Positions 1-9,054 of a stretch of 64,000 nt of DNA are shown piece by piece. The translations under genes and the position numbers were made by a program. Source of the stretch: Nocardia asiatica NBRC 100129 (GTDB lineage Bacteria; Actinomycetota; Actinomycetes; Mycobacteriales; Mycobacteriaceae); the NCBI RefSeq assembly GCF_000308415.1, contig NZ_BAFS01000250.1, forward strand, positions 1 to 64,000, read 5' to 3'. Below the pieces are notes generated by a model. The model saw only the letters and a program-made list of their open reading frames with translations. It was not told the origin of the DNA and searched no databases. Positions within the stretch are counted from its first letter, which is position 1. Each line of letters opens with the position of its first letter.

Positions 1-3000
1 CCCGCGACATAGATCTCACCGGCCACCCCCACCGGCGCCGGATGCACCCGGTCGTCGAGCACATACGCGTCCAAGCCCGGCAGCGCCCGCCCGATCACAC
101 TCGCCGGGTTGTCGGCCATCTGCTCATCCAGCGACAGGAACGACACGTGCACCGTGGTCTCGGTGATGCCGTACATGTTCACCAGCCACGGCGCGTCCAC
201 CGGGTGACGCTCGTACCAGCGCCGCAACTGGCGCAGATCCAGCGCCTCACCACCGAACACGATGTAGCGCAGGGCGAACTTGCCCTCGTCGTGGTGTGCC
301 GCGCGGTCGGCCTCGGCGAGCTGATAGAACGCCGACGGGGTCTGGTTGAGCACGGTGACCTGCTCGCGGATCAGCAGTTCCCGGAACTGCTCCGGCGAGC
401 GGGAAGTCAGGTAGTCGACCACGACGACGGTGCCGCCGTTGGCCAGCGCGCACCACAGTTCCCACACCGAGAAGTCGAACGCGAAGGAATGGAACAGCGT
501 CCACACGTCGGTTTCGTCGAACTCGAACAGCAACTGGGTGTTGGCGAACAACTCGACCACGTTGCGATGAGCGACACCTACGCCCTTCGGCACACCGGTG
601 GAACCGGAGGTGTAGATGACATACGCCAGGTGGTCCGGACGCAGCGGCGTCACACGCTCGCGGTTGCGGACCCGTGCCTCGTCGTAGCCGGTGGTGTCCT
701 CCAGCAACAGCACGGGGACATTGCCCGCCGGTAGGGACTCCCGCTCGGCAGCGGTGGTCAGGATGGCGACCGGTGCGGCGTCTTCGAGCATGAACTCCAG
801 CCGCTGTACCGGATAAGCGGTGTCGATCGGCAGATACGCCGCACCCGCGGTCAACACACCCAACAGGGCGACCGGCAGTTCTTCGGTCCGTGGCACCGCC
901 ACGGCCACCACGGACTCCGGGCCCGCGCCCAGGGCGATCAACGCGCGCGCGACCTGGTTGGCGCGCCGGTGCAGCTCACCGAAGGTCAACGCGGTGTCGG
1001 CGTACCGGATCGCGATCGCGTCCGGACGGCTACGGGCTTGGGCGGCGATGACCTCGACCAACGTCACCTCCGGCACCACCGCGCCCGGAGTGGACCACTC
1101 GTGCAGCACCAGCTCCCGCTCGCCCGCGGCCAGCACATCGATATCACCGACCACCGCCGACGCGTCCGCGGCCACCGCCGCCAGGATCCGCCCGAACCGA
1201 TCCGCGAAATCCTGAACTGTCGCCGGATCGAACAGATCCGTGGCATAGGTGAACGCCGCCGACAAACCCCGCGGCTGCCCGTGCCGATCGATGTCCTCCG
1301 ACAGCGCCAGCTGCAGATCGAACTTCGCCAGCGGCACCGCCAGGTCCACCGCCGACACCGACAGTCCCGGCAACTCCAGTTCGGTGCGCGCCAAGTTCTG
1401 GAAGGTCAGCATCACCTGGAACAAGGGGTGCCGCGCCGGCGACCGCACCGGGTCCAGCAGCTCGACCAGCCGCTCGAACGGCACGTCGGCGTGCCCGAAC
1501 GCCTCCACGTCCACCGAACGCACCTGCCGCAGCAATCGGTCGAACCCCACCCCGGGATCGATCTCGGTCCGCAGCACCAACGTGTTGACGAACATGCCGA
1601 CCAGATCGTCGAGTTCCGCCTCGCCACGCCCGGCCACCGGCGTTCCCACGGCGATATCCCGGCTCCCGGACAACCGCGCCAGCAACACCGCCAACGCCGC
1701 GTGCACCACCATGAACAACGTCGCGTTGTGCTCGTGCGCTACCCGCACCAACCCCGCGTGCACCTCCGCGTCCACCTCGAACGCCAGCGTCGCGCCCCGA
1801 TGCGACGCCATCGCCGGGCGCGCTCGATCCGCGGGCAGCTCCAGCTGCTCGGGCAATCCCGCCAACCCCGCCCGCCAGAAGGCGATCTGCCGGGCCAGCA
1901 ACGACTCCGGATCGTCCTCGGCACCGAGGATCTCCCGCTGCCACAACGCGAAATCGGCGTACTGCACCTCCAACGGCGCCCACCCCGGCGCACCGCCGCG
2001 CGTGCGCTCCACATACGCGCTCATCAGATCCCGCGTCAACGGACCCATCGAGAACCCGTCACCCGCGATGTGATGCACCACGCACACGAGAACGTGCTCG
2101 GTATCGCTCAACTCGATCAACCGCACCCGCACCGGCGGCGCCGCCGTCACGTCGAAACCCTCACCCACAGCGGCGGCTACCAAGGCGGGCACCTCCGGCT
2201 CACCCGCGCGGCGCACCATCACATCCGGCACCGCCCGCGCATCGCCCACCGGCAACACCACCTGATAACCCACACCATCCACGTCCGGATACACCGTGCG
2301 CAGCACTTCGTGCCGCTCGGCCAGATCCCTCACCGCCGCGCGCAGCGCCGCCACGTCCAGACGTCCCGACAACCGCACGGCGACCGGAATATTGTTCACC
2401 GCGCTGCCCGGATCGAACCGGTTCAAGAACCACATCCGCTGCTGCGCGTACGACAGCGGCACCCGCTCCGGCCGCGGAAGCGCACGCAACGCCTGCCCCG
2501 CCGCCGACCCCGCGTGCGCCTCCACCCGAGCAGCCAGCCCAGCCACGGACGACGCCTCGAACAGCAACTGCACCGGCACCCGCGCACCCAGCGCCGCACC
2601 GACCCGAGCCGCCGCCTGCGCGGCCAACAGCGAATTACCGCCGAGCTCGAAGAAATCGTCGTCCGCACCGACGCGCCCGTCCTCCTCGGGCACCAGCAAC
2701 GCCGCGAAGACTTCCGCGACGATCTCCTCCACCGGGGTCGACGGCGCACGGAACGCGCGAGCGGCGAACGTCGGCTCGGGCAACGCGGCACGGTCGAGCT
2801 TGCCCACCGGCGTCAGCGGGATCTTGTCCAACGTCATGATCGACGCCGGAATCATGTACGCGGGCAACGACTCCCCGAGGTACTCGGCGAGCGCGCCGGT
2901 GTCCACGTCGGCTCCCGGGCGCGGCAGCACGTAGGCCACCAGCGCGGTCGCACCCGACGGCAGGGTCTTGCCGAGGGTGGCCGCGAAATCGATGTCCGGG

Positions 3001-4355
3001 TGGCCGGTGAGGGCGTTGTCGATCTCGCCCAGTTCGATGCGGAAACCGCGGACCTTCACCTGGAAGTCCGAGCGCCCCAGGTATTCGATGACGCCGCCGT
3101 CCTGGCCCGCGGCCTCGGTGCGGCGCACCAGGTCCCCGGTGCGGTAGAGCCGCGCGCCCGGGTTGCCGGTGTCGGCGCCGAACGGGCTGGCGACGAACCG
3201 CTCGGCGGTCAGGCCCGGCCGGTTGAGATAGCCCTGCGCCAGCGCGGCACCGGACAGATAGAGTTCGCCGACCACCCCGGCCGGCACCGGACGCAGCCGT
3301 GAGTCCAGCACGAACGCGCCGACGCCCGGGATGGCCGTGCCGATGGTGACGGGCTCGTCCGGCGTCATCGGTGGGGTGCTGGTGGCGAGGATCGTCGCCT
3401 CGGTGGGGCCGTAGCCGTTGTAGAACTCGTGCTCGCCTGCCCAGCGGCCGACCAGTTCCGGGCCGAACTTGTCCCCGGCCACCACCACGGCCTGCAGGTC
3501 CTCCAACCCCGCCGGATCCACCGATTCCAGGGCGCCCGGCGTGATAAGCATGTGCGTAACGCGTTCGCGCCGCAGCAGCTCCGCCAGCTCGAAACCGCCG
3601 AAGACGGTGGGCGGCGCGATCACCAGCGTCGCTCCCGAGGAGAAGGCCAGCAGCAGTTCGAGCACCGAGACGTCGAAGTTCGGCGAGCAGACGTGCAGCA
3701 CGCGCGACTCCTCGGTCACCCCGTAGTGCTCGCGCTCCGCGGCCACCAGCCCGGCCAGGCCGCTGTGCGTGACGACGACGCCCTTGGGTTTGCCGGTCGA
3801 GCCGGAGGTGTAGATGACGTAGGCCGGATGCCGCTCGTCCAACGGGCGTACCCGGTCGGTGTAGGAAATGGGATGCGCCGGACGCGCGGCGATGCGCGCG
3901 GACTGCACCGGGTCGTCCAGCTCGATCCAATAGACGCCGGTGCCGAGCGCCGCTCGGTGCGCCGAGGTGGTCAGGCCGACCGTGGCGCCGGAGTCGGCGA
4001 CGATGTGGTTGATGCGGTCGGGCGGATACGTCGGGTCGACCGGCACGTAGGCCGCGCCCGTCTTGGCGATGGCCCAGACCGCCAGCACCGACTCCACACT
4101 GCGCGAGATTCCGATGGCGACCACGTCGCCGGGACCGACGCGGCGTTCGATCAGTTCCCTGGCCAGTCGCGAGGACGCGGCGTCCAGCTCGGCGTAGGTG
4201 AGTTCCCGATCGTCGGCCGGGTCTCCGGTCGGATTGAACCGGATCGCGACCTCGGTGGCGGCGGACTCGACGGCGGCGGTGAGCAGCTGCGCGAAGAGCG
4301 GACTGCCCGACCTGCGGCGACGGCTACCGCGAGCGGAACGACGGGCGGTTTCCAT
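1..4355 (-). CDS. Non-ribosomal peptide synthetase, A-PCP-C-A, cut by the left window edge
   Basis: The first 1451 residues of a modular NRPS; the rest lies left of the window. Domain order seen: adenylation domain 1 (about residues 18-520; [11 protein letters not shown] near 178, [25 protein letters not shown]), carrier domain with [13 protein letters not shown] near 570, condensation domain with VVHHIAGDG (HHxxxDG) near 760, then adenylation domain 2 with [11 protein letters not shown] near 1250. Reading specificity positions against GrsA gives D-F-W-N-V-G-M-V-H for domain 2, close to the known threonine code, so it probably loads threonine. Domain 1 reads roughly D-V-L-L-V-A-G-I-L, which I cannot assign. 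There is no condensation domain before domain 1, so this looks like an initiation module. The start is the ATG at 4355, with a GAGAGG ribosome site just upstream. The product is unknown; a siderophore or lipopeptide is possible. Confidence 0.93.
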   Translation of the reverse strand, partial: METARRSARGSRRRRSGSPLFAQLLTAAVESAATEVAIRFNPTGDPADDRELTYAELDAASSRLARELIERRVGPGDVVAIGISRSVESVLAVWAIAKTGAAYVPVDPTYPPDRINHIVADSGATVGLTTSAHRAALGTGVYWIELDDPVQSARIAARPAHPISYTDRVRPLDERHPAYVIYTSGSTGKPKGVVVTHSGLAGLVAAEREHYGVTEESRVLHVCSPNFDVSVLELLLAFSSGATLVIAPPTVFGGFELAELLRRERVTHMLITPGALESVDPAGLEDLQAVVVAGDKFGPELVGRWAGEHEFYNGYGPTEATILATSTPPMTPDEPVTIGTAIPGVGAFVLDSRLRPVPAGVVGELYLSGAALAQGYLNRPGLTAERFVASPFGADTGNPGARLYRTGDLVRRTEAAGQDGGVIEYLGRSDFQVKVRGFRIELGEIDNALTGHPDIDFAATLGKTLPSGATALVAYVLPRPGADVDTGALAEYLGESLPAYMIPASIMTLDKIPLTPVGKLDRAALPEPTFAARAFRAPSTPVEEIVAEVFAALLVPEEDGRVGADDDFFELGGNSLLAAQAAARVGAALGARVPVQLLFEASSVAGLAARVEAHAGSAAGQALRALPRPERVPLSYAQQRMWFLNRFDPGSAVNNIPVAVRLSGRLDVAALRAAVRDLAERHEVLRTVYPDVDGVGYQVVLPVGDARAVPDVMVRRAGEPEVPALVAAAVGEGFDVTAAPPVRVRLIELSDTEHVLVCVVHHIAGDGFSMGPLTRDLMSAYVERTRGGAPGWAPLEVQYADFALWQREILGAEDDPESLLARQIAFWRAGLAGLPEQLELPADRARPAMASHRGATLAFEVDAEVHAGLVRVAHEHNATLFMVVHAALAVLLARLSGSRDIAVGTPVAGRGEAELDDLVGMFVNTLVLRTEIDPGVGFDRLLRQVRSVDVEAFGHADVPFERLVELLDPVRSPARHPLFQVMLTFQNLARTELELPGLSVSAVDLAVPLAKFDLQLALSEDIDRHGQPRGLSAAFTYATDLFDPATVQDFADRFGRILAAVAADASAVVGDIDVLAAGERELVLHEWSTPGAVVPEVTLVEVIAAQARSRPDAIAIRYADTALTFGELHRRANQVARALIALGAGPESVVAVAVPRTEELPVALLGVLTAGAAYLPIDTAYPVQRLEFMLEDAAPVAILTTAAERESLPAGNVPVLLLEDTTGYDEARVRNRERVTPLRPDHLAYVIYTSGSTGVPKGVGVAHRNVVELFANTQLLFEFDETDVWTLFHSFAFDFSVWELWCALANGGTVVVVDYLTSRSPEQFRELLIREQVTVLNQTPSAFYQLAEADRAAHHDEGKFALRYIVFGGEALDLRQLRRWYERHPVDAPWLVNMYGITETTVHVSFLSLDEQMADNPASVIGRALPGLDAYVLDDRVHPAPVGVAGEIYVA

Positions 4356-4660
4356 TCGAGTGCATTCACCTCTCGCATCGAGCCAGGACCCGGGGCGTAG
4401 CCTGCTCGGGGCTTGTTATCCGGGGCCAGCGCGGACCGGGCAATCATATAAGGGACTGACCGCTGAACCCGCGCGCTGTATTGGATTGCTATGGGATTGC
4501 CGCGGCTGCCGCCACCGCACTCCGCGCCCCCTGCCTTCCGTGCTGTCCTCTCGTCGGGCACCGCCCCCTCCCCCTGGAATCGGTGTCTTGCCTGATCGCC
4601 TGCCGTTATATCGGCGCGCGGCCCGTCATGTTGCAAAAGCACCCGGATCGGTGAACATGT
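4356..4660. other. Intergenic region upstream of the NRPS gene
   Basis: About 305 bases with no convincing gene on either strand. It should carry the NRPS promoter. The palindrome described at 4651-4664 sits at its right edge, overlapping the end of the regulator gene. Confidence 0.6.
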
Positions 4661-4664
4661 TCAC
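4651..4664. promoter_or_regulatory. Perfect 14-bp palindrome, possible operator
   Basis: GTGAACATGTTCAC is a perfect inverted repeat. It straddles the stop of the LuxR-type regulator gene and lies about 300 bases upstream of the NRPS start. The symmetry is seen; a regulatory role is a guess. Confidence 0.3.
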
Positions 4665-5644
4665 AACCATCCGCGCCGAGTGGCTTGCACCCCCGCCTGG
4701 AATCGCGTGCTCGCGCCGAGACGCTCGAGCAGCCGGGCGGTCCGGCGGACCACGGTGCGCCGGGACATCCCCAGCCGGCGCGCGATGGTGTCGTCGGTCG
4801 CGCCGAGCCCCATCAGGGTCAGGATCGCGCGGTCGCGTTCGTCCAGCGCCTCCGCGGCCGGATTCACCGAGATGGGCGCGGCCATCGCCCACAGGACGTC
4901 GAAGGTCTTGATCAGCAGCTCGAGCGTGGGCGACCCGGTGATGCGCAGACCCATCGGGTCGGGCCTGCGTTCGTCGGCGTGCAGCACCAGGCTGGCCCGC
5001 TCGTCGTCGCTGATGATCAATTTGAACGGCGGCTCCGGCAGCGTTCTGGCCTGCGCACCGCTGGCGTTGGTGGACAGCGCGTGGCGCAGGCGCTCCGGGT
5101 CCTGGTAGACGGTGTCCTGGTACAGGGTCTGATAGCGGATGCCCTCACCGAGCCTGGCCCGTTTGAGTTCGAACAACTGGCGCTCGCGTTCCGGATCGCT
5201 GAGATACGGGCCGCGCTCGACCAGCTTGACGCAGCTGCGCGCGGCGTTCTGCATTTCCTCGAAGTCCGCGAGCATCTCGAGTCGCTCGTACACCGGCACC
5301 ACCGCGCCGTTGCCGCGTGGCGAGCGACGCACCGAGCGGAACGTCTCGCTCAGCCGCGCCGCGGCAGCGTGCATCTGATTGATCTCCTGCTGTCTGCGCC
5401 GCGCCTCGGCTTCGGACAACGATTCCGGCGCGTGCGCGTCCCATCGTGGTTCGCCGTCGGGCGACTCGATACGGACCGCGGCACGCAATTCACACAGGAC
5501 ATCCAACGAGTCCGCCGCGAGGTCTTCCGAAACGCCCAGGTACTGCGCGATTTCGGCGAGACTCGATCGCGGATGGTGCACCAGCACGGCATAGACACGG
5601 CCGTGCGGTGACCCAGGCTCGAAGATGTCGCCCAGCTCGATCAC
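4661..5644 (-). CDS. LuxR-family (TrmB-LuxR-like) transcriptional regulator
   Basis: A 327-residue cytoplasmic regulator with two DNA-binding-type regions. Residues about 12-60 form a TrmB-like winged helix (LAEIAQYLGVSEDLAADSL). Residues about 265-325 form a LuxR-type helix-turn-helix (RDRAILTLMGLGATDDTIARR then SRRTVVRR). The middle resembles the phospholipase-D-like/TrmB effector region common in actinomycete regulators of peptide clusters. It lies directly upstream of the NRPS gene on the same strand, so it may be its pathway regulator, though the 305-bp gap allows a separate promoter. The ATG at 5644 is the only plausible start. Confidence 0.85.
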   Translation of the reverse strand: MIELGDIFEPGSPHGRVYAVLVHHPRSSLAEIAQYLGVSEDLAADSLDVLCELRAAVRIESPDGEPRWDAHAPESLSEAEARRRQQEINQMHAAAARLSETFRSVRRSPRGNGAVVPVYERLEMLADFEEMQNAARSCVKLVERGPYLSDPERERQLFELKRARLGEGIRYQTLYQDTVYQDPERLRHALSTNASGAQARTLPEPPFKLIISDDERASLVLHADERRPDPMGLRITGSPTLELLIKTFDVLWAMAAPISVNPAAEALDERDRAILTLMGLGATDDTIARRLGMSRRTVVRRTARLLERLGASTRFQAGVQATRRGWL

Positions 5645-5787
5645 GGCCCGAGCCTAGCGACCGACCGGTGTCCGTGGGGCCGCTCCACGAGACGCGCACG
5701 CGATCGGCTTCCCGCGCGATCGCGACACGGGCAGCTCCACTGCGCGCAACCACGCGCTTGTCGGAATATCAAGCCGGACAGAAGAAG

Positions 5788-6663
5788 TCAGTGGATGGAC
5801 GGGCCCCACTCCATGGGCACGCCTTTGGCGGCCAGATACGGCAGTGGGTCGATCTTGGCGCCGGCCTGGTCCCAGATCTCCAGGTGCAGGTGCGGACCGG
5901 TGGACTGGCCCCGGTTGCCGACGGTGGCGATCACGTCGCCCGCGTTCACCCGCTGGCCCGCGTGCACGAACATCTCGTTCACGTGGCCGTAGACCGCGGT
6001 GGTGCCGTCGTCCTGCAGCACGCGCACCCACAGGCCGAAACCGGAGGCGGGCCCCGCCTCGATCACCGTGCCGTTGCTGACCGAGTGGATCGGCGCACCG
6101 AGCGCGTCGGCGAAGTCGACGCCGTAGTGCATCGCGCCCCAGCGGCTGCCGTAGCCGGAGCTGATCGCGCCGGCCACCGGGCGCACCGCGGGCGGGGCCG
6201 GAGCGACCTGCTGCTGCACGCCCTTGAGGACCTCTTCGGCATGGGCCAAGGGCGCGGCGATCTCCGGAGGAAGATTGGGGATTCCGAACGGGGCCGCGAC
6301 CGGGGCCGCGACCTGGCTCGCGACCGGAGCCGGCTCCGGCGCGACCTCGGCGACCGGCTCGGCGGCGGCCTTGGCCTCGGCGACCGGCAGGATGCTCGAG
6401 CCCTTTACCGTGGAGGCGGCCTGCTGCTCGTCATCGCTGTCGTGCGACCCGGGCAGCAGCGGCGCGGCGTAGGCGAGCGCCGGAGCGGCCTGGCTGGCGG
6501 CACCGATGAGGGCGCCGGCGGCGACGGCGGCGGTCGCGGCGGCTTTCACCCGCTCGGTGGCGGACGGCTCGGCGCGGTGCCGCTTCGGACGGCCCGTTTC
6601 GCCGCCCTCGCCGAGGAGGCTCTGGACGGTAATGGAACTGGGGCCTACACGGTGCTGCGACAA
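5788..6663 (-). CDS. Secreted M23-family metallopeptidase
   Basis: A 291-residue peptidoglycan hydrolase candidate. Residues about 38-65 are an Ala-rich hydrophobic segment ending in ALAYA, consistent with a signal peptide. A Pro/Ala-rich low-complexity linker follows to about 165. The C-terminal LytM/M23 domain has the zinc ligands H179-xxx-D183 (MHYGVDF) and the H258-L-H260 pair (HLHLE), with H227 also in place. These are the residues needed for an active zinc peptidase of the glycyl-glycine or DD-endopeptidase type. It stands alone between convergent and divergent neighbours. Actinomycete cell-wall hydrolases are often under a c-di-AMP riboswitch, but the upstream DNA did not match that motif convincingly. 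Confidence 0.9.
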   Translation of the reverse strand: MSQHRVGPSSITVQSLLGEGGETGRPKRHRAEPSATERVKAAATAAVAAGALIGAASQAAPALAYAAPLLPGSHDSDDEQQAASTVKGSSILPVAEAKAAAEPVAEVAPEPAPVASQVAAPVAAPFGIPNLPPEIAAPLAHAEEVLKGVQQQVAPAPPAVRPVAGAISSGYGSRWGAMHYGVDFADALGAPIHSVSNGTVIEAGPASGFGLWVRVLQDDGTTAVYGHVNEMFVHAGQRVNAGDVIATVGNRGQSTGPHLHLEIWDQAGAKIDPLPYLAAKGVPMEWGPSIH

Positions 6664-6845
6664 AGCTTTGTCCTCGGTCGTAGAACAGGGTCCGGGATGC
6701 CTGCCCGGCCCACCGGTTCATAACGATCCGATTTCGCCGGGCGATAACGGTTTGGCATCCGTCGTGACGGGAACTCTACCTCGTCGTGACCATTCCGCAA
6801 CCTTCCAGCGGAAAAACGCTGGTGAGGCTCGGGTCACATGTCCAG

Positions 6846-7910
6846 ATGAGCGAGAATCAATCCGTGATCCTCGACCATGTGGACGTTCCGATCGTGCTGG
6901 CCCCGATGGCGGGCGGCCCATCCACCCCCGAGCTGACCGCCGCGGTCGCCGAGGCGGGCGGCTTCGGGCAGTTGGCCGCCGGCTACCTGAGCGCCGCCGA
7001 CACCGCCGCGCGCATCACAGCGACCCGGGCGGCCACCGGCAAACCGTTCGGGGTGAATCTCTTCGTGCCGGGCCCCGCGACTCCCCCCGCCGACCTGGCG
7101 GACTACCTCGCCGAACTCGGCGCCGACCACGAACTCGGCGACCCGCGCTTCGACACCGACGACTGGGCGGCCAAGCTCGATCTGCTCGTCGCCGACCCGG
7201 TCGCGGCCGTCTCGTTCACCTTCGGCTGCCCGAGCGCCACGGACGTCGCGCGGCTGCGCGCCGCGGGCTCGGAAGTCTGGGTGACGGTCACGTCGGTGGC
7301 CGAGGCGCGCGTCGCGGCCGACGCGGGCGCCGACGTCCTCATCGCCCAGGGCGCCGAGGCGGGCGGGCACCGCGCGACGTTCACCGACCGGCCGGAGGAC
7401 GACGCGACCGACCCGCTCGGCCTGCTGGCGCTGCTGCAACTGCTCACCGCCGCCACCGACCTGCCGCTGGTGGCCACCGGCGGCCTGGCGACGGGCGCGG
7501 GCATCGCCGCGGCGCTCGCGGCGGGCGCGACGGCGGCGCAGCTGGGCACCGTCTTCCTGCGCTGCCCCGAGGCGGGCACCCACCAGGTGCACCGCGCCGC
7601 CGTGGCCGTGGACACTCCGACGATGCTCACACGCGCTTTCACCGGACGCAGGGCGCGCGGGCTGCGTAACCGATTCCTGGTCGAGCACACCGCGACCGCG
7701 CCGACGGGATACCCGGAGATCCACTACGCCACCGCCCCGCTGCGGGCCGCCGCACGCGCGGCGAGCAACCCCGAAGAGGTCAATCTCTGGGCGGGCCAGA
7801 CGCATGCGCTCGCACCGGAGCTACCCGCGGGCGAACTGGTCGCGACACTGGCCGCCGCCACGAAAACCGCTCTGGAGGCCGCTCTTTCGCGCCGAATCCA
7901 GCATTGTTGA
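6846..7910 (+). CDS. Nitronate monooxygenase family protein
   Basis: A 354-residue FMN-dependent TIM-barrel enzyme of the nitronate monooxygenase/2-nitropropane dioxygenase family, which oxidises alkyl nitronates such as propionate-3-nitronate. Seen: the N-terminal VPIVLAPMAGG strand, the conserved QGAEAGGH segment holding the likely active-site His, and the phosphate-binding ATGGLATGAGIAAAL/AAQLGTVFLRC region near the C-terminus. I chose the ATG at 6846 (MSENQS) because conserved sequence starts right after it; an in-frame upstream start at 6786 would add 20 residues with no family similarity. It is divergent from the M23 peptidase gene. Confidence 0.88.
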   Translation: MSENQSVILDHVDVPIVLAPMAGGPSTPELTAAVAEAGGFGQLAAGYLSAADTAARITATRAATGKPFGVNLFVPGPATPPADLADYLAELGADHELGDPRFDTDDWAAKLDLLVADPVAAVSFTFGCPSATDVARLRAAGSEVWVTVTSVAEARVAADAGADVLIAQGAEAGGHRATFTDRPEDDATDPLGLLALLQLLTAATDLPLVATGGLATGAGIAAALAAGATAAQLGTVFLRCPEAGTHQVHRAAVAVDTPTMLTRAFTGRRARGLRNRFLVEHTATAPTGYPEIHYATAPLRAAARAASNPEEVNLWAGQTHALAPELPAGELVATLAAATKTALEAALSRRIQHC

Positions 7911-7935
7911 CAACGAGTTTCGTTTAGACTCGACT
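7907..7935 (+). promoter_or_regulatory. Candidate sigma-70 promoter for the SCO5389-family gene
   Basis: TTGACA at 7907-7912 and TCGACT at 7930-7935 with a 17-base spacer, 36 bases before the ATG. The -35 is consensus; the -10 is weak. TAGACT at 7925 is an alternative -10 but its spacing is too short. Confidence 0.4.
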
Positions 7936-7970
7936 GGCATCGCACGCGTCCAGCACTGGAGGAGAGCGCC

Positions 7971-8363
7971 ATGTCCCTTGATGTCCCCACCGCACTACTC
8001 GAACGCGCCGAGCGTGGCGAGGTCGACGACGCCGACTTCGTCGAGGTCGTCCGCACCTCGCTGCCCTACGCCTGGGAGGTCGTGAGCCGGGTCGCCGGTG
8101 AACTGCGTTCCGGTGACGAGGAATACGCCGACAACACGATCGCGCCGCCGGACGAGACGGCCCGCGGACAACTGCTGCGCGCCATGGCCTCCGACGCCAT
8201 CCGCGGTGGACTGGAGCGGCACTTCGGCGTGAAACTCGCCTTCCAGAACTGCCACCGGGTCGCCGCGTTCCCGATCTCCGCGGTCGGCGGCGAGACCTAC
8301 ACCACCTTCATCGGCACCCGGGCCCAGCTGCTCAACCAGAGCCCGGAACTGCGCAACTGCTGA
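7971..8363 (+). CDS. SCO5389-family conserved protein
   Basis: A 130-residue small acidic protein matching the actinobacterial SCO5389 family in length and in its start (MSLDVPTALLERAERG) and end (TFIGTRAQLLNQSPELRNC). The biochemical role is not established. No signal peptide or membrane segment is visible. GGAGGAGAG lies 5-13 bases before the ATG. It has its own promoter-like sequence upstream and a strong terminator right after, so it is probably transcribed alone at a good level. Confidence 0.75.
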   Translation: MSLDVPTALLERAERGEVDDADFVEVVRTSLPYAWEVVSRVAGELRSGDEEYADNTIAPPDETARGQLLRAMASDAIRGGLERHFGVKLAFQNCHRVAAFPISAVGGETYTTFIGTRAQLLNQSPELRNC

Positions 8364-8376
8364 GCGGCGCGAGCTG

Positions 8377-8419
8377 AACACCCGGCGCGGCAACCGTTTC
8401 GGTCCGCGCCGGGTGTTTT
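8377..8419 (+). terminator. Rho-independent terminator after the SCO5389-family gene
   Basis: A perfect 13-bp GC-rich stem (ACACCCGGCGCGG at 8378-8390 paired with 8404-8416), a 13-base loop, then a short TTT run, 15 bases after the stop codon. Confidence 0.85.
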
Positions 8420-8490
8420 CGTATCCGCGACCCGCGCGGCCGCGCGTCGCCACCGTGCCCGGCGCCGCTGCTGGCGTAGGGTGAACCGCC

Positions 8491-9039
8491 ATGAGCAGCA
8501 ACGATCTTCGCGGTGAGGTCGAAGTCCGGCTCGCGCCGTGGCAGCAGCAGCTCGGGCCCGACCGCGCCGCCTACACCAATCACGTCCTGCGCGTCCTGGC
8601 GCTGTGCGACCTGCTGGCCGCCGATCAGCAACCCCGGCCGAGCGCACGCGAGGAGTTCCTGACCGCGGCCACCCTGCACGACATCGGCATCTGGTCGGCG
8701 GGCAGCTTCGACTACCTCGGCCCCTCCTGCGATCTCGCGCGCGCCTGGCTGTCGAGCATCGACCGCGCCGAACTGACCGGGCTGGTGGTGTCGATGATCG
8801 ACGAGCACCACAGGGTCCGGCCCGCGGGACCGCCGCACGACCCGGTCGAGATCTTCCGGCGCGCCGACGCGATCGACGTCGAACTCGGCCTGCTCGGCCG
8901 GTTCGGCATCTCCCGCCGAACCTATCGTGAGCTGGCGAAACGCTATCCGAACCACGGCTTCCACCGCAGGCTGGCGCGGCTGGCCGCACGGCGGCTGCGG
9001 ACCCACCCCACGTCACCACTGCCGATGCTGAAGTGGTGA
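8491..9039 (+). CDS. HD-domain protein (predicted phosphohydrolase)
   Basis: A 182-residue soluble protein with the HD-fold metal ligands in order: H in TNHVLRVL near 31, HD in AATLHDIGIW near 61-62, H/HH in DEHHR near 99-100, and D in RRADAIDV near 123. The family hydrolyses nucleotides, cyclic dinucleotides or other phosphate esters; the substrate here is unknown. It starts at an ATG 74 bases past the preceding terminator and converges with the acyl-CoA ligase gene, whose stop lies 16 bases beyond. Confidence 0.8.
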   Translation: MSSNDLRGEVEVRLAPWQQQLGPDRAAYTNHVLRVLALCDLLAADQQPRPSAREEFLTAATLHDIGIWSAGSFDYLGPSCDLARAWLSSIDRAELTGLVVSMIDEHHRVRPAGPPHDPVEIFRRADAIDVELGLLGRFGISRRTYRELAKRYPNHGFHRRLARLAARRLRTHPTSPLPMLKW

Positions 9040-9054
9040 CGCGGGGCGCCGGGT

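Noticed and set aside
969..3302. A 777-codon open frame on the plus strand
   Set aside because: It is the shadow of the NRPS gene; its translation is Arg/His/Gln-rich, as expected from antisense GC-rich coding DNA.
6664..6785. A possible c-di-AMP (ydaO) riboswitch upstream of the M23 peptidase
   Set aside because: The genomic context fits, but the conserved core of the motif could not be found.
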